The notes under the pieces: model-generated
What the model was told of the DNA's origin: nothing
Databases searched by the model: none
The model's input: the letters and a program-made list of their open reading frames with translations, nothing else
From: Enterococcus lacertideformus
GTDB lineage: Bacteria; Bacillota; Bacilli; Lactobacillales; Enterococcaceae
NCBI GenBank assembly: GCA_015680865.1
Contig: JADAKE010000017.1
Location: forward strand, 186,001-250,000
Direction: 5' to 3'
Length of the DNA: 64,000 bases
Part shown: positions 1 through 10,058 of the stretch, piece by piece
Numbering within the stretch: the stretch's first letter is position 1
Layout: each line of letters begins with the position of its first letter
Translations under genes and position numbers: made by a program

Positions 1-300
1 AAAGGGAAAAGGATTTGGTTGTTGAAACACCATACCGATTTCTTTTCGCAATTCAACTATGTCAGTTTTGGGACCATAGATATCTTTTTCTTTGTAAAGA
101 ACACTTCCAGTGATCGTTACCCCAGGAATCAAGTCATTCATTCGATTCAACGAACGTAGATACGTTGATTTACCACAGCCGGAAGGACCGATCATCGCAG
201 TAATTTCGCCTTTATTGAAACTAAGATCAATACCTTTTAATGCTTCTTTTTTCCCATAATATAAGTGAAGATCTTTTGATGAGATAATTTCTTTTGCCAT
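1..300 (-). CDS. pstB: Phosphate ABC transporter ATP-binding protein PstB (second copy, 3' end outside window)
   Basis: This is the N-terminal 100 codons of a PstB ATPase, which powers phosphate import through PstC/PstA at the inner face of the membrane. The reverse strand begins with ATG at 300 after an AGGACTCG ribosome site. It reads through a Walker A motif (GPSGCGKST) and a region nearly identical in DNA to the neighbouring pstB at 316-1122. Two tandem pstB genes are usual in enterococci. The gene is cut by the window edge, so the Walker B and signature motifs cannot be seen here. Confidence 0.93.
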   Translation of the reverse strand, partial: MAKEIISSKDLHLYYGKKEALKGIDLSFNKGEITAMIGPSGCGKSTYLRSLNRMNDLIPGVTITGSVLYKEKDIYGPKTDIVELRKEIGMVFQQPNPFPF

Positions 301-315
301 AACGAGTCCTCCGTC

Positions 316-1122
316 TTACCCAAAATAACCTGATACATAGTCTTCAGTCGCCTGGATTTTTGGTCTAGTAAATATCTTATTCGTTTTATCATATTCGATT
401 GCTTTTCCTAAATAGAAAAAGGCTGTATAGTCGCTGATCCGAGCTGCTTGCTGCATGTTGTGAGTAACAATGATAATCGTATAATCATCTTTTAAATTGA
501 CTAATGTTTCTTCAACTGTTCCCGTAGATATTGGGTCCAACGCACTGGCCGGTTCATCCAACAATAAAATATCTGGTTTCATGGCAATCGCACGAGCAAT
601 ACACAAACGTTGTTGTTGTCCACCTGATAACGCTAATGCACTTTTATCAAGACTATCTTTTACTTGATCCCACAATGCAGCTTGTTTCAAACTTGTTTCG
701 ACGATCTCATCTAGTTTTTTCTTATTTTTTTCACCATGTTGCTTAAAAGCAAATGTGATATTCTCATAGATTGATTTACTAAATGGATTAGGACGCTGGA
801 AAACCATACCAATTCGCTTACGCATTTCGTACACATCAATTTGTGGCGCATTGATATCTACTTCTTTATACATGATCTTTCCAGTAACTTTTGTGTTAGC
901 TATACCATCATTCATTCGATTCAACGAACGTAAATACGTTGATTTACCACAGCCAGAAGGTCCAATCAAAGCAGTAATTTTTTTCTTTTCAAATTCTAGC
1001 TCTACCCCTTTGATCGCTTCGTTATCGCCATACCAAACATGAAGATCATCTGTGTACAAGGCTACTTCTTTTTCTTGTCCCATCTTGATGATATTTCTTT
1101 CATTCCAATTGTATTCTTTCAT
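316..1122 (-). CDS. pstB: Phosphate ABC transporter ATP-binding protein PstB (first copy)
   Basis: This 268-residue ATPase drives high-affinity phosphate uptake with PstC and PstA. Visible motifs are Walker [10 protein letters not shown] at residues 54-62, the signature LSGGQQQR, Walker [13 protein letters not shown] and the H-loop THNM, all in the expected order and complete. The ATG at 1122 follows an AAGGAG site. The gene lies 14 bp downstream of pstA and 15 bp upstream of a second pstB, so it is part of one pstSCABB transcript. The length is normal for the family and nothing is damaged. Confidence 0.96.
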   Translation of the reverse strand: MKEYNWNERNIIKMGQEKEVALYTDDLHVWYGDNEAIKGVELEFEKKKITALIGPSGCGKSTYLRSLNRMNDGIANTKVTGKIMYKEVDINAPQIDVYEMRKRIGMVFQRPNPFSKSIYENITFAFKQHGEKNKKKLDEIVETSLKQAALWDQVKDSLDKSALALSGGQQQRLCIARAIAMKPDILLLDEPASALDPISTGTVEETLVNLKDDYTIIIVTHNMQQAARISDYTAFFYLGKAIEYDKTNKIFTRPKIQATEDYVSGYFG

Positions 1123-1136
1123 CTTATTTCTTCTCC

Positions 1137-2021
1137 TTAAGCTGAAGTCATTTTGCGGTACAAACGTTTCCCGATAGCCCGAGCGCCAAAATTAAATAGT
1201 AATACTGCTATAATAAGAACCGCAGACGCTCCAGCAGATACAGCTACACCATCTGGCATTGTTCCTTCCGTATTGATTTTCCAAATATGAACAGCGAGCG
1301 TTTCAGCTTGACGAAAAATACTGATAGGACTGGATACACTAAGAGGGTTCCAATTTGAAAAATCAAGCGCTGGTGCACTTTGTCCAGCAGTGTAGATCAA
1401 AGCTGCCGCTTCCCCAAAAATTCTACCCGAACTTAAAATGACCCCAGTTAAAATCCCAGGTGTTGCTTCAGGAACAACCACTCGAATCACTGTTTCCCAA
1501 CGTGATAGCCCTAAAGCTAATCCAGCTTCACGTTGTGTATAATGAACAGCTTGTAACGATTCTTCCACAGTTCTTGTCAATAAAGGCAAATTAAATACTG
1601 TTAAAGCTAAAGCACCAGAAATGATAGAAAAGCCATATTGAAACTGGATTACAAACACTAAGAACCCAAACAAACCAACCACTACAGAAGGTAATGAGCT
1701 TAAAATCTCAATTGATGTACGAATGATATCTGTTAACCAGTTTTTCCCAGCATATTCAGAAAGATAGATACCCGCTCCTAATGAAAGGGGAAAACTAATG
1801 ATCATAGTGATCAATAGTAAATAAATTGAATTAAACAATTGGATCCCGATTCCACCACCTTTTTGATAGGCCTTAGATGGTTCCGTTAAAAATGACCAAG
1901 AAATATGTGGGATCCCCCGCACTAAAATGTATAAAAGTAAGGCTGCCAAGATCAATACAATAATCCCAGAAATCGTATAAAGGACACCTGTCGCAATTTT
2001 ATCAGAGCGTTTTGCATTCAT
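1137..2021 (-). CDS. pstA: Phosphate ABC transporter permease PstA
   Basis: This 294-residue inner-membrane permease forms the phosphate channel with PstC. It has six predicted hydrophobic helices. The EAA-type cytoplasmic loop ([20 protein letters not shown], about residues 170-190) contacts PstB. The start codon overlaps the stop of pstC in a TAATG arrangement, which implies translational coupling. The AAGGAG site lies inside the end of pstC. The gene is intact. Confidence 0.95.
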   Translation of the reverse strand: MNAKRSDKIATGVLYTISGIIVLILAALLLYILVRGIPHISWSFLTEPSKAYQKGGGIGIQLFNSIYLLLITMIISFPLSLGAGIYLSEYAGKNWLTDIIRTSIEILSSLPSVVVGLFGFLVFVIQFQYGFSIISGALALTVFNLPLLTRTVEESLQAVHYTQREAGLALGLSRWETVIRVVVPEATPGILTGVILSSGRIFGEAAALIYTAGQSAPALDFSNWNPLSVSSPISIFRQAETLAVHIWKINTEGTMPDGVAVSAGASAVLIIAVLLFNFGARAIGKRLYRKMTSA

Positions 2022-2941
2022 TATTTCAATGCTCCTTTCTTACCAATCATTCGGATCACAATATTAAAGAATAGTGACATCAATAGCAAAATCAAGGCTA
2101 ATGACCATAACACATTATTTTCAATAGTACCCATAATCGTGTTACCGATACCCATTGTTAGAATAGAGGTCAAAGTAGAAGCTGGAGTTGTCAAGCCCGT
2201 TGGCATCAATGCCGCATTCCCGATAACCATTTGAATCGCTAAAGCTTCGCCAAAAGCACGGGCCATTCCAAAAACAATGGCTGTCAAAATCCCAGGCACA
2301 GCAGCACGCAAAACAACTTTGTAAATTGTTTGCCATCTTGTCGCTCCTAAAGCTAAAGAAGCTTCACGGTAATGGCGCGGCACAGCTTTTAAAGCGTCGA
2401 CAGTCATCGTCGTCACTGTTGGCAAGATCATAACAAATAATACAAATGTCCCAGCCAAGATACCAAAACCAGTACCGCCAAAAACATTTCTTATAAATGG
2501 AACAATGACCGACAAACCAATAAATCCATAGACAACCGATGGGATACCTACCAACAACTCAATAACAGGTTGTAAAATTTTTGTTCCATTCTTGGGAGAG
2601 ATCTCCGTCATAAAAACTGCTGCACCGATCGCAAAAGGTGTCGCAACGATTGCAGATAAAAAGGTAACAATAAATGAACCAGCAATCATTGGGAGTGCAC
2701 CAACCATTGGCTTCCCATTTGCTCCGACTTGGCCCGGATTCCAATTGGTTCCAAACAAGAAATCGAATACGTTGATCTTATCGACAAAAAAAGTGGCTAA
2801 TCCTTTACTTGCAACAAAATAAAAAATTGCTAATACCACTACAACAATCAACGCGATACATAAAAAGCTGATAAATTTACCACGCTGTTCCATTTTTGAA
2901 CGTTTGGATTTTGTTAATAATACTTTTTTCACATCTTCCAC
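2021..2941 (-). CDS. pstC: Phosphate ABC transporter permease PstC
   Basis: This permease is the partner of PstA, about 306 residues long, with six hydrophobic segments and the loop EASLALGATRWQTIYKVVLR. I chose the GTG at 2941 because an AAGGGGGAG ribosome site lies just upstream. A longer frame to 2971 exists but has no site. The gene is downstream of pstS and overlaps pstA by one base. No lesion is seen. Confidence 0.92.
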   Translation of the reverse strand: MEDVKKVLLTKSKRSKMEQRGKFISFLCIALIVVVVLAIFYFVASKGLATFFVDKINVFDFLFGTNWNPGQVGANGKPMVGALPMIAGSFIVTFLSAIVATPFAIGAAVFMTEISPKNGTKILQPVIELLVGIPSVVYGFIGLSVIVPFIRNVFGGTGFGILAGTFVLFVMILPTVTTMTVDALKAVPRHYREASLALGATRWQTIYKVVLRAAVPGILTAIVFGMARAFGEALAIQMVIGNAALMPTGLTTPASTLTSILTMGIGNTIMGTIENNVLWSLALILLLMSLFFNIVIRMIGKKGALK

Positions 2942-3058
2942 AGATGACTCCCCCTTAATAAGGTTTAACATACTTATTCAGTGTACAAAGCGAATATCAA
3001 TTTGAGTTTAATAACATGTAAAACTTATGCTAAGTTTGTAAATTTTTTGTAAAGATCG

Positions 3059-3913
3059 TTATTTCACAATATTACCTTCCCAATCACGCTCTACTTTCAT
3101 GTGTGAAACAGGGATATAGCCTAATTCGCCGACAATATGGTTTTGGACTTCATCAGAAAGCATGTATTCTAAAAATTCTTTCGTTAATTGTTTTGGTTGA
3201 TTTTTCGTATACATATGTTCATATGCCCAAATCGTCCATTTGTTTGTTGTCACATTCTCATCGGTTGGTTCCACACTATTGATACTTAACGTTCCGACAT
3301 CTTTTGTCACATAAGAAAACGCGACATAGCTGATTGCTCCAGGAGTATCTGCTACAATTTGACGCACCATACCGCTTGAATCTTGCTCTTGGGCACGAAT
3401 AGCGGTTTCGCCGTCTAACACCCATTTTTCAAATGTGCTACGCGTTCCACTACCAGCTGAACGATTTAAAATAACCACTGGTTGATCTTTTCCACCAAGT
3501 TCGTTCCAGTTCCTGATTTCCCCTGTAAATAGTTTTCTTAAGTTTTCCATTGAAATGTCCTTGATGCCTACTTCTTTATTTACGATTGGGGTAATACCAA
3601 CGACTGCAACACGATGATCCACTAAAGCAGCTGCATCGATGCCAGATTTCTCCTCAGCAAACAGATCAGAATTGCCAATATCTACTGCTCCAGATTGGAC
3701 TTGGGATAAGCCCGTACCGCTTCCTCCACCTTGAACATTGATGAATTTTCCAGGATTTTCAGTTTGAAAAGATTCTGCAACCGTCTCAACTAAAGGCTGT
3801 AAAGCAGAAGAACCTACAGCTGTAATGGATTCTCCTCGATCAATCCATTTTGCACAACCTGATAAAAGAATGGCTAATCCTATCATTGGTAAGAGTAATT
3901 TTAATTTTTTCAT
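3059..3913 (-). CDS. pstS: Phosphate-binding lipoprotein PstS
   Basis: This 284-residue lipoprotein captures phosphate outside the membrane and delivers it to PstCA. The N-terminus has a lipoprotein signal with the lipobox LLSGC, so Cys-20 is the lipidated residue. Phosphate-binding segments typical of PstS follow: GSSALQP near residue 36, GGGSGTG, and RSAGSGTR near residue 152. The start has an AAGGAG site. A weak promoter with a TAAAAT -10 box lies about 50 bp upstream; a poor -35 is usual for genes activated by the phosphate response regulator. First gene of the pst operon. Confidence 0.95.
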   Translation of the reverse strand: MKKLKLLLPMIGLAILLSGCAKWIDRGESITAVGSSALQPLVETVAESFQTENPGKFINVQGGGSGTGLSQVQSGAVDIGNSDLFAEEKSGIDAAALVDHRVAVVGITPIVNKEVGIKDISMENLRKLFTGEIRNWNELGGKDQPVVILNRSAGSGTRSTFEKWVLDGETAIRAQEQDSSGMVRQIVADTPGAISYVAFSYVTKDVGTLSINSVEPTDENVTTNKWTIWAYEHMYTKNQPKQLTKEFLEYMLSDEVQNHIVGELGYIPVSHMKVERDWEGNIVK

Positions 3914-4029
3914 TTAGAAATCTCCTTCAGTCCTAAAGTAAATTCATTTTAACATTTTACCTAATTCTTGAAAACGAATTAAATTTATTAAATAACAAAA
4001 ATAATTATTATTAATAAAAAAACACTATC

Positions 4030-4243
4030 TCATTAAGCCTTTCTATGCTATACTGACTTTGAAATGTGTCTCTTTATCAAGCAGCTATTAACTTATTTCT
4101 TGCTTTCCCCAAAAACAAGAAGTACCCCAAAGTTAATTTTGCTCAGGCGAGATGCTTTCTCCATTTCTGACAGTTTACAGAAATGGCCCCGACAGAAAAA
4201 GGACATGAGAAGTCGTCTTGGACGCCTCCTTCATGTCCTTTTT
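4030..4243 (+). ncRNA. Candidate small RNA with its own promoter and terminator
   Basis: On the plus strand an extended -10 promoter (TGC TATACT, ending near 4055) is followed by about 185 nt without a convincing reading frame. The stretch contains a strong hairpin (CCATTTCTG...CAGAAATGG, about 4161-4186) and ends in the terminator hairpin at 4196-4243. No neighbour on this strand would use that promoter. Length and layout suit a regulatory RNA of the 6S or Ef-sRNA type, but I recognise no family. A 78-codon open frame here looks like chance. Confidence 0.35.
4196..4243. terminator. Bidirectional Rho-independent terminator after cls
   Basis: The inverted repeat AAAAAGGACATGA ... TCATGTCCTTTTT has A and T runs on both sides, so it can end transcripts from either direction: cls from the right and the candidate small RNA from the left. 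Confidence 0.85.
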
Positions 4244-4253
4244 GATTGCATGA

Positions 4254-5708
4254 TCATAGCAATGGTGAGATCAATCGAGCCAATCCTTCTTTTAATTTGA
4301 TGAACAGTCCGCGATTTTCATAAATCTCTCTGGTCAAGAGTTGTGAGACTCTTGAATCATCAAAAAAGGCATTACTTACGTGTTTTGCCATACCTTCATC
4401 ATAAATCAGTGTATTGACTTCAAAATCTAATTTGAACGAACGGACATCAATATTTGCTGAACCGATCGAAACAATGCCACTATCAATGATCATTGTTTTC
4501 GCATGAATGAATCCATTCTCATAGGTTTCAATCACTGCGCCATATTCAATCAACTCTGCTGCAAACGAATAAGTTGCCCAATAAACAAGCAGATGATCAG
4601 GTTTATTAGGTATTTGTATTTGTACTTTAACACCAGAAAGTAATGCCAGTTTTAAGGCTTCATGGATTGATTCATCTGGTATATAATACGGTGTTTGAAT
4701 CAAGATCTCTTTTTTTGCTAGAGAAATCATTTTTAAATATGTCAATTTGATTTGTTCATGCTCAGAGTCTGGTCCACTGGTCACAATCTGCAGCGCCATA
4801 TTACCGACAGACTCAATTGTTGGGAAAAATTTTGGTGCATAGCTGACTTCCTTTACATGTTGCGAATTCCAATCCATCAAAAATCTATTTTGTAATGTAT
4901 AAACCGCTTCTCCATAAATTCGTAAATGATTATCTCGCCAATAACCAAATTTTGATACTTCGCCTAAATACTCATTCCCTACATTAAATCCTCCTGTATA
5001 ACCAATGCTACCATCAATTACTACAATTTTCCGATGATTTCGATAATTGATCCGTGGATTGATATAAGGCACGAATAACGGAAAGAAGAAGGCGATTTCA
5101 CCGCCAACCGATTTTAATTCTTGAAAAAAATTTGCATTTACTTGCGTTGAGCCCCAAGCATCTAACAATACTCGGACCTTTACTCCTCTCTTAGCAGCCT
5201 CGGTCAACGCCTCACGGAGCTCGATACCCAAAGTATCCCCACGATAAATATAATATTGTAAATGGATATGGTCTTTTGCCTGATGAATATCTTCTAGTAA
5301 AGCGTCAAATTTTTCTCGACCGTCCGTAAATAACGTTACTTTGTTTCTTGTTGTATACAAGGTACTTTCAAAAACAGTTAACATATAAATGAGCTGTTTG
5401 ACATCTACTTGTCCAGTTGGGGGATGAGGATATAACCCCCGCATTAATGCTTGCTTATCTTCTTAGATTTCGAGATTTTTTCCTATTTTTCTTTTTCCTT
5501 GAATTTTCAAATCAAAAATTTTATCCTTTGAAATTCCTCTTCCCAAAAAAATATAAAGAATAAACCCGACGATCGGAATGAACATCAGTACCAATAGCCA
5601 TGCCCAAGTTTGAGCAGTTTCTTTTCGCTCACGGAAAACGATGACAATCGATAATAATATATTTGCGAATAAAATAATAATAATAAAATTATCAACAACT
5701 ATTTCCAT
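4254..5708 (-). pseudogene. cls: Cardiolipin synthase, interrupted by an in-frame TAA
   Basis: Cardiolipin synthase condenses two phosphatidylglycerols at the membrane. The N-terminal part (5463-5708) holds the two-helix PLDc_N membrane anchor. The C-terminal part (4254-5444) holds both phospholipase D HKD motifs (HRKIVVID and HAKTMIID). Both parts are in the same frame, separated only by TAA at 5463-5465 and six further codons. Without that stop the protein would be 484 residues, the normal length. A C-terminal fragment starting at the ATG at 5444 would lack the anchor and has no clear ribosome site. Inference: recently inactivated by one substitution, unless the stop is read through. Confidence 0.88.
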
Positions 5709-5868
5709 GGCTCACCTCTTCATGTTTTTCGCCTACTTAAGAATAGCTGAGTTATTTTTCAAAGTAAAGAGAAACTATCATTTTATAAGTTGGAATATTA
5801 AATTAATTGAGCATTCCCTATTTGACTAATCATCACAGTGTACTGATGTTAATCAAACAGTCTTGTGC

Positions 5869-6714
5869 TTAGCTTTTAAGAATACCAAAAGCTGAGCCTA
5901 TATGCCCACCTGATAACATCCATTTTTTTGCTGCTTTTTGTAGAGTTGTCTTTTCTGAATAATTTTTAATATCTGAAGAAATAGTATTAAAAATTCAAAA
6001 CACTCCTTCATCTTTATTTGGTTGCGTAAGTAATAGCTGATAGTCATTAGCAAATAAAAGCAAGTTAGATTCTGGTTCCAGCCAATCCTTTAATTTAGGT
6101 GACAATAACCAAGTATCTGTTACAAAAGGCACCGCATAATAATCGGGAATAAATGTTTTGAAAAATATTTTTGCTTCTAGGTAATTCTTAGAAATAATCG
6201 GGTGTGCTAAACTAGCATCAGATGGAATATGAATGGATATGTAGTTCTTTTCTTCTAGTTGTGGCACTTTATTTTTATGAGGAGCTGCTACCATTTCAAA
6301 TTCTAACTCATTAATTCTAAATTCAAGTCCACTTAGATAACGCCATGTCCAAAAACCTCTATCAAATTTATAACGAAGATTGATTTTTTTAGATTCTTCT
6401 AAAAAGCGAGTAAATGCTCGCATGGTATCAATATATACTTTATAAGAGATACCTAGAGGAGCATAAATTTTTTCCCATGTTAAACTTGCGGCATATAGAT
6501 GAATAGTTAATTCCTTTAGAAAATCCTGCTGATATAATTTTGTCAGATGTTTAGCCTCTTGTGATGCTTCTTTTGAATCTAATAATTTAATAGCACAATC
6601 CCTTAATTCGTCTATATCAAAGTTAGAGAAGTTAGTATTGATGGTATTTTTTAATGATTTGGGGAAGTCAATTTCATTCATAAGCTTTTGGATTGTTATC
6701 GTCTTTTGTGCCAT
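5869..6714 (-). pseudogene. GNAT-like acyltransferase-domain protein, interrupted by TGA
   Basis: The sequence resembles a Firmicute family of about 285 residues annotated as acyltransferase-domain (NAT_N / GNAT-like C) proteins; the middle contains the typical HIPSDASLAHP stretch. The reading frame stops at TGA 5995-5997 but continues in the same frame for 41 more sensible codons (through KKWMLSGGHIGSAFG) to TAA at 5869. The start is ATG 6714 with a TTGGAGG site. Function is not established for the family. The truncated product lacks the last 42 residues, so it is probably inactive. Confidence 0.72.
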
Positions 6715-6937
6715 GTTTTCCTCCAATAATTAGTATTTTTATCTAGCTATTTTTTCTTTATATCGTCTATATATTAATACTTTATTTAATTATAGCTTAT
6801 TTTTTACAATTAATTCTTGTTAATCAATCTCTTGTAATCGTTATTCATTTATTTAATAGTTGAGAATTAAAAAAGATACTAAGAATGTTAACTGCATATC
6901 TAACTTACCTCTCCAAAAAAGAAGAATTTTCATAAAA

Positions 6938-6969
6938 AATAGGAAAAGCCTTAAATCACTTTTCCTATT
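6938..6969 (-). terminator. Terminator downstream of ftsX
   Basis: An 11-bp perfect stem (AATAGGAAAAG / CTTTTCCTATT) lies about 175 bp beyond the ftsX stop and before the acyltransferase gene. The A-rich side gives a T run for minus-strand transcripts. The rest of 6727-7144 holds no gene that I can see. Confidence 0.65.
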
Positions 6970-7144
6970 CTTTAGTTAATTCAGTTTATTTCTCAAAGTT
7001 GGATATATGGTCTTAATTTTTACTCATTTATTCTAAAACTCTAAAATGGTTCTCGTTATTTTCAAGAGTAATTATCTCACTTTACAATACTTTATTTCCT
7101 AGTATTTCACTTAAAATCATTTCATTAAATACGCTCATTCATCT

Positions 7145-8029
7145 TTAAAATTTCAAGAATCTTCTCATAGAAATAATTGATCCTAATGATCCAATGATAA
7201 TTCCAATACCTGCCATTAAAACATCGATTTTCCACACAATATTTTGTGGTTGAATCATTGAGTAATGGGAACGCAACAATGACGGATTAAGCACTTGGAA
7301 TACTCCTTTGTAGCCAAATGTGATGATCAACACAGGAATGATTGCACCAAGTAATCCGATCCAGCCACCTTCTAAAAAGAAAGGCCAGCGAATATAGCCG
7401 TTTTTTGCCCCCACTAAACGCATGATTTGAATTTCTTTTTGACGTGACAAAATCGTAATTCGGATTGTATTAGAAATTAGGAACATGGCAATAAACAATA
7501 AAAGTGCTGCTGCAGCTAGTCCCCATGTACGTACTGTTCCAGCAATTTTAAGTATTTTATCTGAAGAGGTTCCACCGTAATCTGCCCGAGAAACATTCGT
7601 TAATTTTCCAGCTTGATCTGATACTTCTTTTGTATAAGATGGGTCTGTCGTGCTGACTACGTACACATCATATAATGGATTATTGTCACCTTCAAACAGG
7701 CTCCAAGAATCTCCCATGGCATTTTGGATTTTTTTCAATTCTTGATCTTTACTTGAAAATTTAACATCTTTGACGTGGTCAATCTCTTTTAGTTCTTTTT
7801 TCAGTGTCTCCATTTCTTTTTCATTTGTGCCAATATCAATGAAAACAGAAACATCAACATTTCCTTCGATATCTTCCGCAAGTTTTGTGGCATTCATGAT
7901 TACGGCCATGAAAATTCCTACTAAAGTTAAGGTGATCGTCACAGCACTTACTGAAGCTATAGTCATCCAGCCATTACGTTTTAAGCTTTTAATACTTTCT
8001 AATAGATGTCGGAAAAAGGTTCTAATCAT
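7145..8029 (-). CDS. ftsX: Cell division protein FtsX
   Basis: FtsX is the membrane partner of FtsE. Together they activate peptidoglycan hydrolases at the division site through an extracellular loop. About 294 residues are visible: a cytoplasmic N-terminus, one helix near residue 25, a roughly 125-residue external domain and three C-terminal helices with the FtsX permease motif. The start ATG 8029 overlaps the ftsE stop by 8 bp. ATG 8038 is an alternative with better spacing to GGAAGG. Essential in many cocci, and intact here. Confidence 0.94.
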   Translation of the reverse strand: MIRTFFRHLLESIKSLKRNGWMTIASVSAVTITLTLVGIFMAVIMNATKLAEDIEGNVDVSVFIDIGTNEKEMETLKKELKEIDHVKDVKFSSKDQELKKIQNAMGDSWSLFEGDNNPLYDVYVVSTTDPSYTKEVSDQAGKLTNVSRADYGGTSSDKILKIAGTVRTWGLAAAALLLFIAMFLISNTIRITILSRQKEIQIMRLVGAKNGYIRWPFFLEGGWIGLLGAIIPVLIITFGYKGVFQVLNPSLLRSHYSMIQPQNIVWKIDVLMAGIGIIIGSLGSIISMRRFLKF

Positions 8030-8708
8030 CGTATCCATATTCCCCTTCCGCTTGGTCACGAATGATGCGCCCATTTTCGATGGCGATTACTCGATGACGA
8101 ATTGTATTAACGATCGTACTATTGTGTGTAGCCATCACGACCGTTGTCCCTTGTGCATTGATCCGATCCAATAACTTCATAATTTCCCATGAATTTTCTG
8201 GATCAAGATTTCCTGTTGGTTCATCCGCAATCAATACTTTGGGTGTATTGACGATTGCTCGTGCAATAGACACTCGTTGCTGTTCCCCACCAGATAATTC
8301 ACTAGGAAAGACACGAACCTTGTGTTTTAAACCAACTAAATCTAAAACTTCCATCACACGTTTTTTGATGTCGCGTGGTTTTCTACCGATTACTTGCATC
8401 GCATAAGCAACATTTTCATACACTGTTTTTCTAGGTAGTAATTTGTAATCTTGGAACACTACACCGATTTCTCTGCGTAAGTAAGGGACATCTTTGTTTT
8501 TGATTGCCATTAAATCATGGCTAGCAACATTTAAGGTTCCTTTTGATGCTTTTTCTTCTCGATACATTAATTTGATGAATGTTGATTTTCCGGCTCCAGA
8601 TGGACCTACTACGTAAACGAATTCTCCCTTATCAATAACAACCGAAAGATTTCGGATTGCAGTCGTACCATTTGAGTACTTCTTCATGACACCCTTCATT
8701 TCAATCAT
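8022..8708 (-). CDS. ftsE: Cell division ATP-binding protein FtsE
   Basis: This 228-residue ABC ATPase has Walker A GPSGAGKST near residue 35, signature LSGGEQQR, Walker B VLIADEPTGNLDP and the THN switch. It binds FtsX and drives septal wall hydrolysis. Its C-terminus overlaps ftsX. Promoter evidence (extended -10 TGCTATAAT) lies 36-44 bp upstream, so ftsEX is its own transcript here. Confidence 0.95.
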   Translation of the reverse strand: MIEMKGVMKKYSNGTTAIRNLSVVIDKGEFVYVVGPSGAGKSTFIKLMYREEKASKGTLNVASHDLMAIKNKDVPYLRREIGVVFQDYKLLPRKTVYENVAYAMQVIGRKPRDIKKRVMEVLDLVGLKHKVRVFPSELSGGEQQRVSIARAIVNTPKVLIADEPTGNLDPENSWEIMKLLDRINAQGTTVVMATHNSTIVNTIRHRVIAIENGRIIRDQAEGEYGYDD

Positions 8709-8743
8709 AGCGTTCTCTCCATATCTTTTATCAGTCTTTCACC

Positions 8744-8752
8744 ATTATAGCA
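8744..8752 (-). promoter_or_regulatory. Extended -10 promoter of ftsEX
   Basis: The reverse strand reads TGCTATAAT just upstream of ftsE: a perfect -10 with the TG extension and no good -35 at 17 bp, which extended -10 promoters tolerate. Confidence 0.55.
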
Positions 8753-8812
8753 TGGCAATGTTTCAGCTTGCTTTCAAAAGCTTACAATTTTATTTCAATT
8801 AAGTTCAACTAA

Positions 8813-9911
8813 TTAGAGGTGCATTTTTAAATAACCATCAATAAATAAGTCTAAATCTCCATCCATCACAGCTTGGACATTTCCGGTTTCTACGTTTGTA
8901 CGATGATCTTTGACCATGGAATAAGGATGGAATACATAGGAACGAATTTGTGAGCCCCAACCTATTTCTTTTTGTTCTCCTCGTAACGCAGCCACTTCTT
9001 GTTCTTTCTTTTCTACTTCCAGTTGATACAGTTTTGCTTTCAACATCCCCATTGCTTGTTCACGGTTTTTTAATTGAGAACGTTGTGCCTGACTAGCTAC
9101 AACCGTTCCTGTTGGGATATGAGTAATCCGTACAGCTGATTCTGTTTTATTGATATGTTGTCCACCCGCACCACTTGCACGGTACGTATCGATTTTCAAG
9201 TCATCTGGGTTGATCGCTACATCAATTGTCTCATCTAGCTCTGGCATCACATCAACCGAGCAAAAAGAAGTATGACGTCGTTTTGCAGAATCAAACGGAG
9301 AAATTCGGACAAGACGATGAACCCCTTTTTCGGATTTTAAGTAGCCGTAGGCATTGTGTCCTTTGATCAATAAAGTGACACTTTTGATTCCAGCCTCGTC
9401 TCCTGCTTGATAATCAAGGGTTTCCACTTGATAACCATGTTGTTCTGCCCATCTTATATACATCCGCAACAACATATTTCCCCAGTCTTGTGACTCTGTG
9501 CCACCTGCTCCTGGGTGCAATTCAACAATGGCATTGTTGCGATCATAGGGTTCATCTAAAAGCATGGCTAGTTCATAGGTTTTCATTTTGTCATCTAATA
9601 ATTGAAGTCTTTCTTCCGTTTCTTGTTGCATTTGAGCGTCAGGTTCTTCTTGTAACATTTCCACCATTAACTCTAACTCTTCCAGTTCTTCTGCTAACTC
9701 ATTGAATTGGTCATAAGTTTCTTTATTGGTATTGTTTTCATTGATTACTTTTTGAGCAGCTTCACTATCATCCCAAAACCCCGGCTCTGCCATTTTGGCC
9801 TCTGCTTCTGCAATATCCTCTTCTAATCGATCTAAGTCAAAGAGACCCCCTAAAACTTGTGACCTTTTCTTTCATCTCAGACAATAAGTTACGGATTTCT
9901 GAAATTTCCAT
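8813..9911 (-). CDS. prfB: Peptide chain release factor 2, made by programmed +1 frameshift
   Basis: RF2 recognises UGA and UAA stop codons. Translation starts at ATG 9911, reads 24 codons to CTT, then meets TGA at 9837-9839. An AGGGGG internal ribosome-binding sequence sits just before the CTT TGA C slip site, the classic autoregulatory signal: low RF2 lets ribosomes shift +1 into the frame starting at GAC 9838. The shifted frame runs to 8813, giving 365 residues, with the SPF specificity tripeptide and the GGQ catalytic motif (SGAGGQHIN). This is not a pseudogene, unlike the other split frames in the window. Confidence 0.96.
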
Positions 9912-9990
9912 AAACTTTCCTTCTTTCTACTTACGTTGATTTCTTTGTTAATAGTTTTAGTTTACCAGAATCACTCCATGACAGAAAGAA

Positions 9991-10032
9991 GGTGAGACGG
10001 ATTCTTAGCCAAAAAGAATCGATCTCACCTTT
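9991..10032 (-). terminator. Terminator of secA
   Basis: A long stem, GGTGAGA...TCTCACC with an inner GATTCTT/AAGAATC pairing, lies 27 bp beyond the secA stop. It is followed on the minus strand by a T-rich tract. Confidence 0.7.
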
Positions 10033-10058
10033 CATACTGCTAAACTCTCTACCAAAAA

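Noticed and set aside
4064..4300. 78-codon plus-strand frame at the cls end
   Set aside because: No ribosome site, unusual composition and overlap with a terminator; better explained as noncoding.
9793..9911. prfB as a broken gene
   Set aside because: The break has the classic RF2 autoregulatory frameshift signal.
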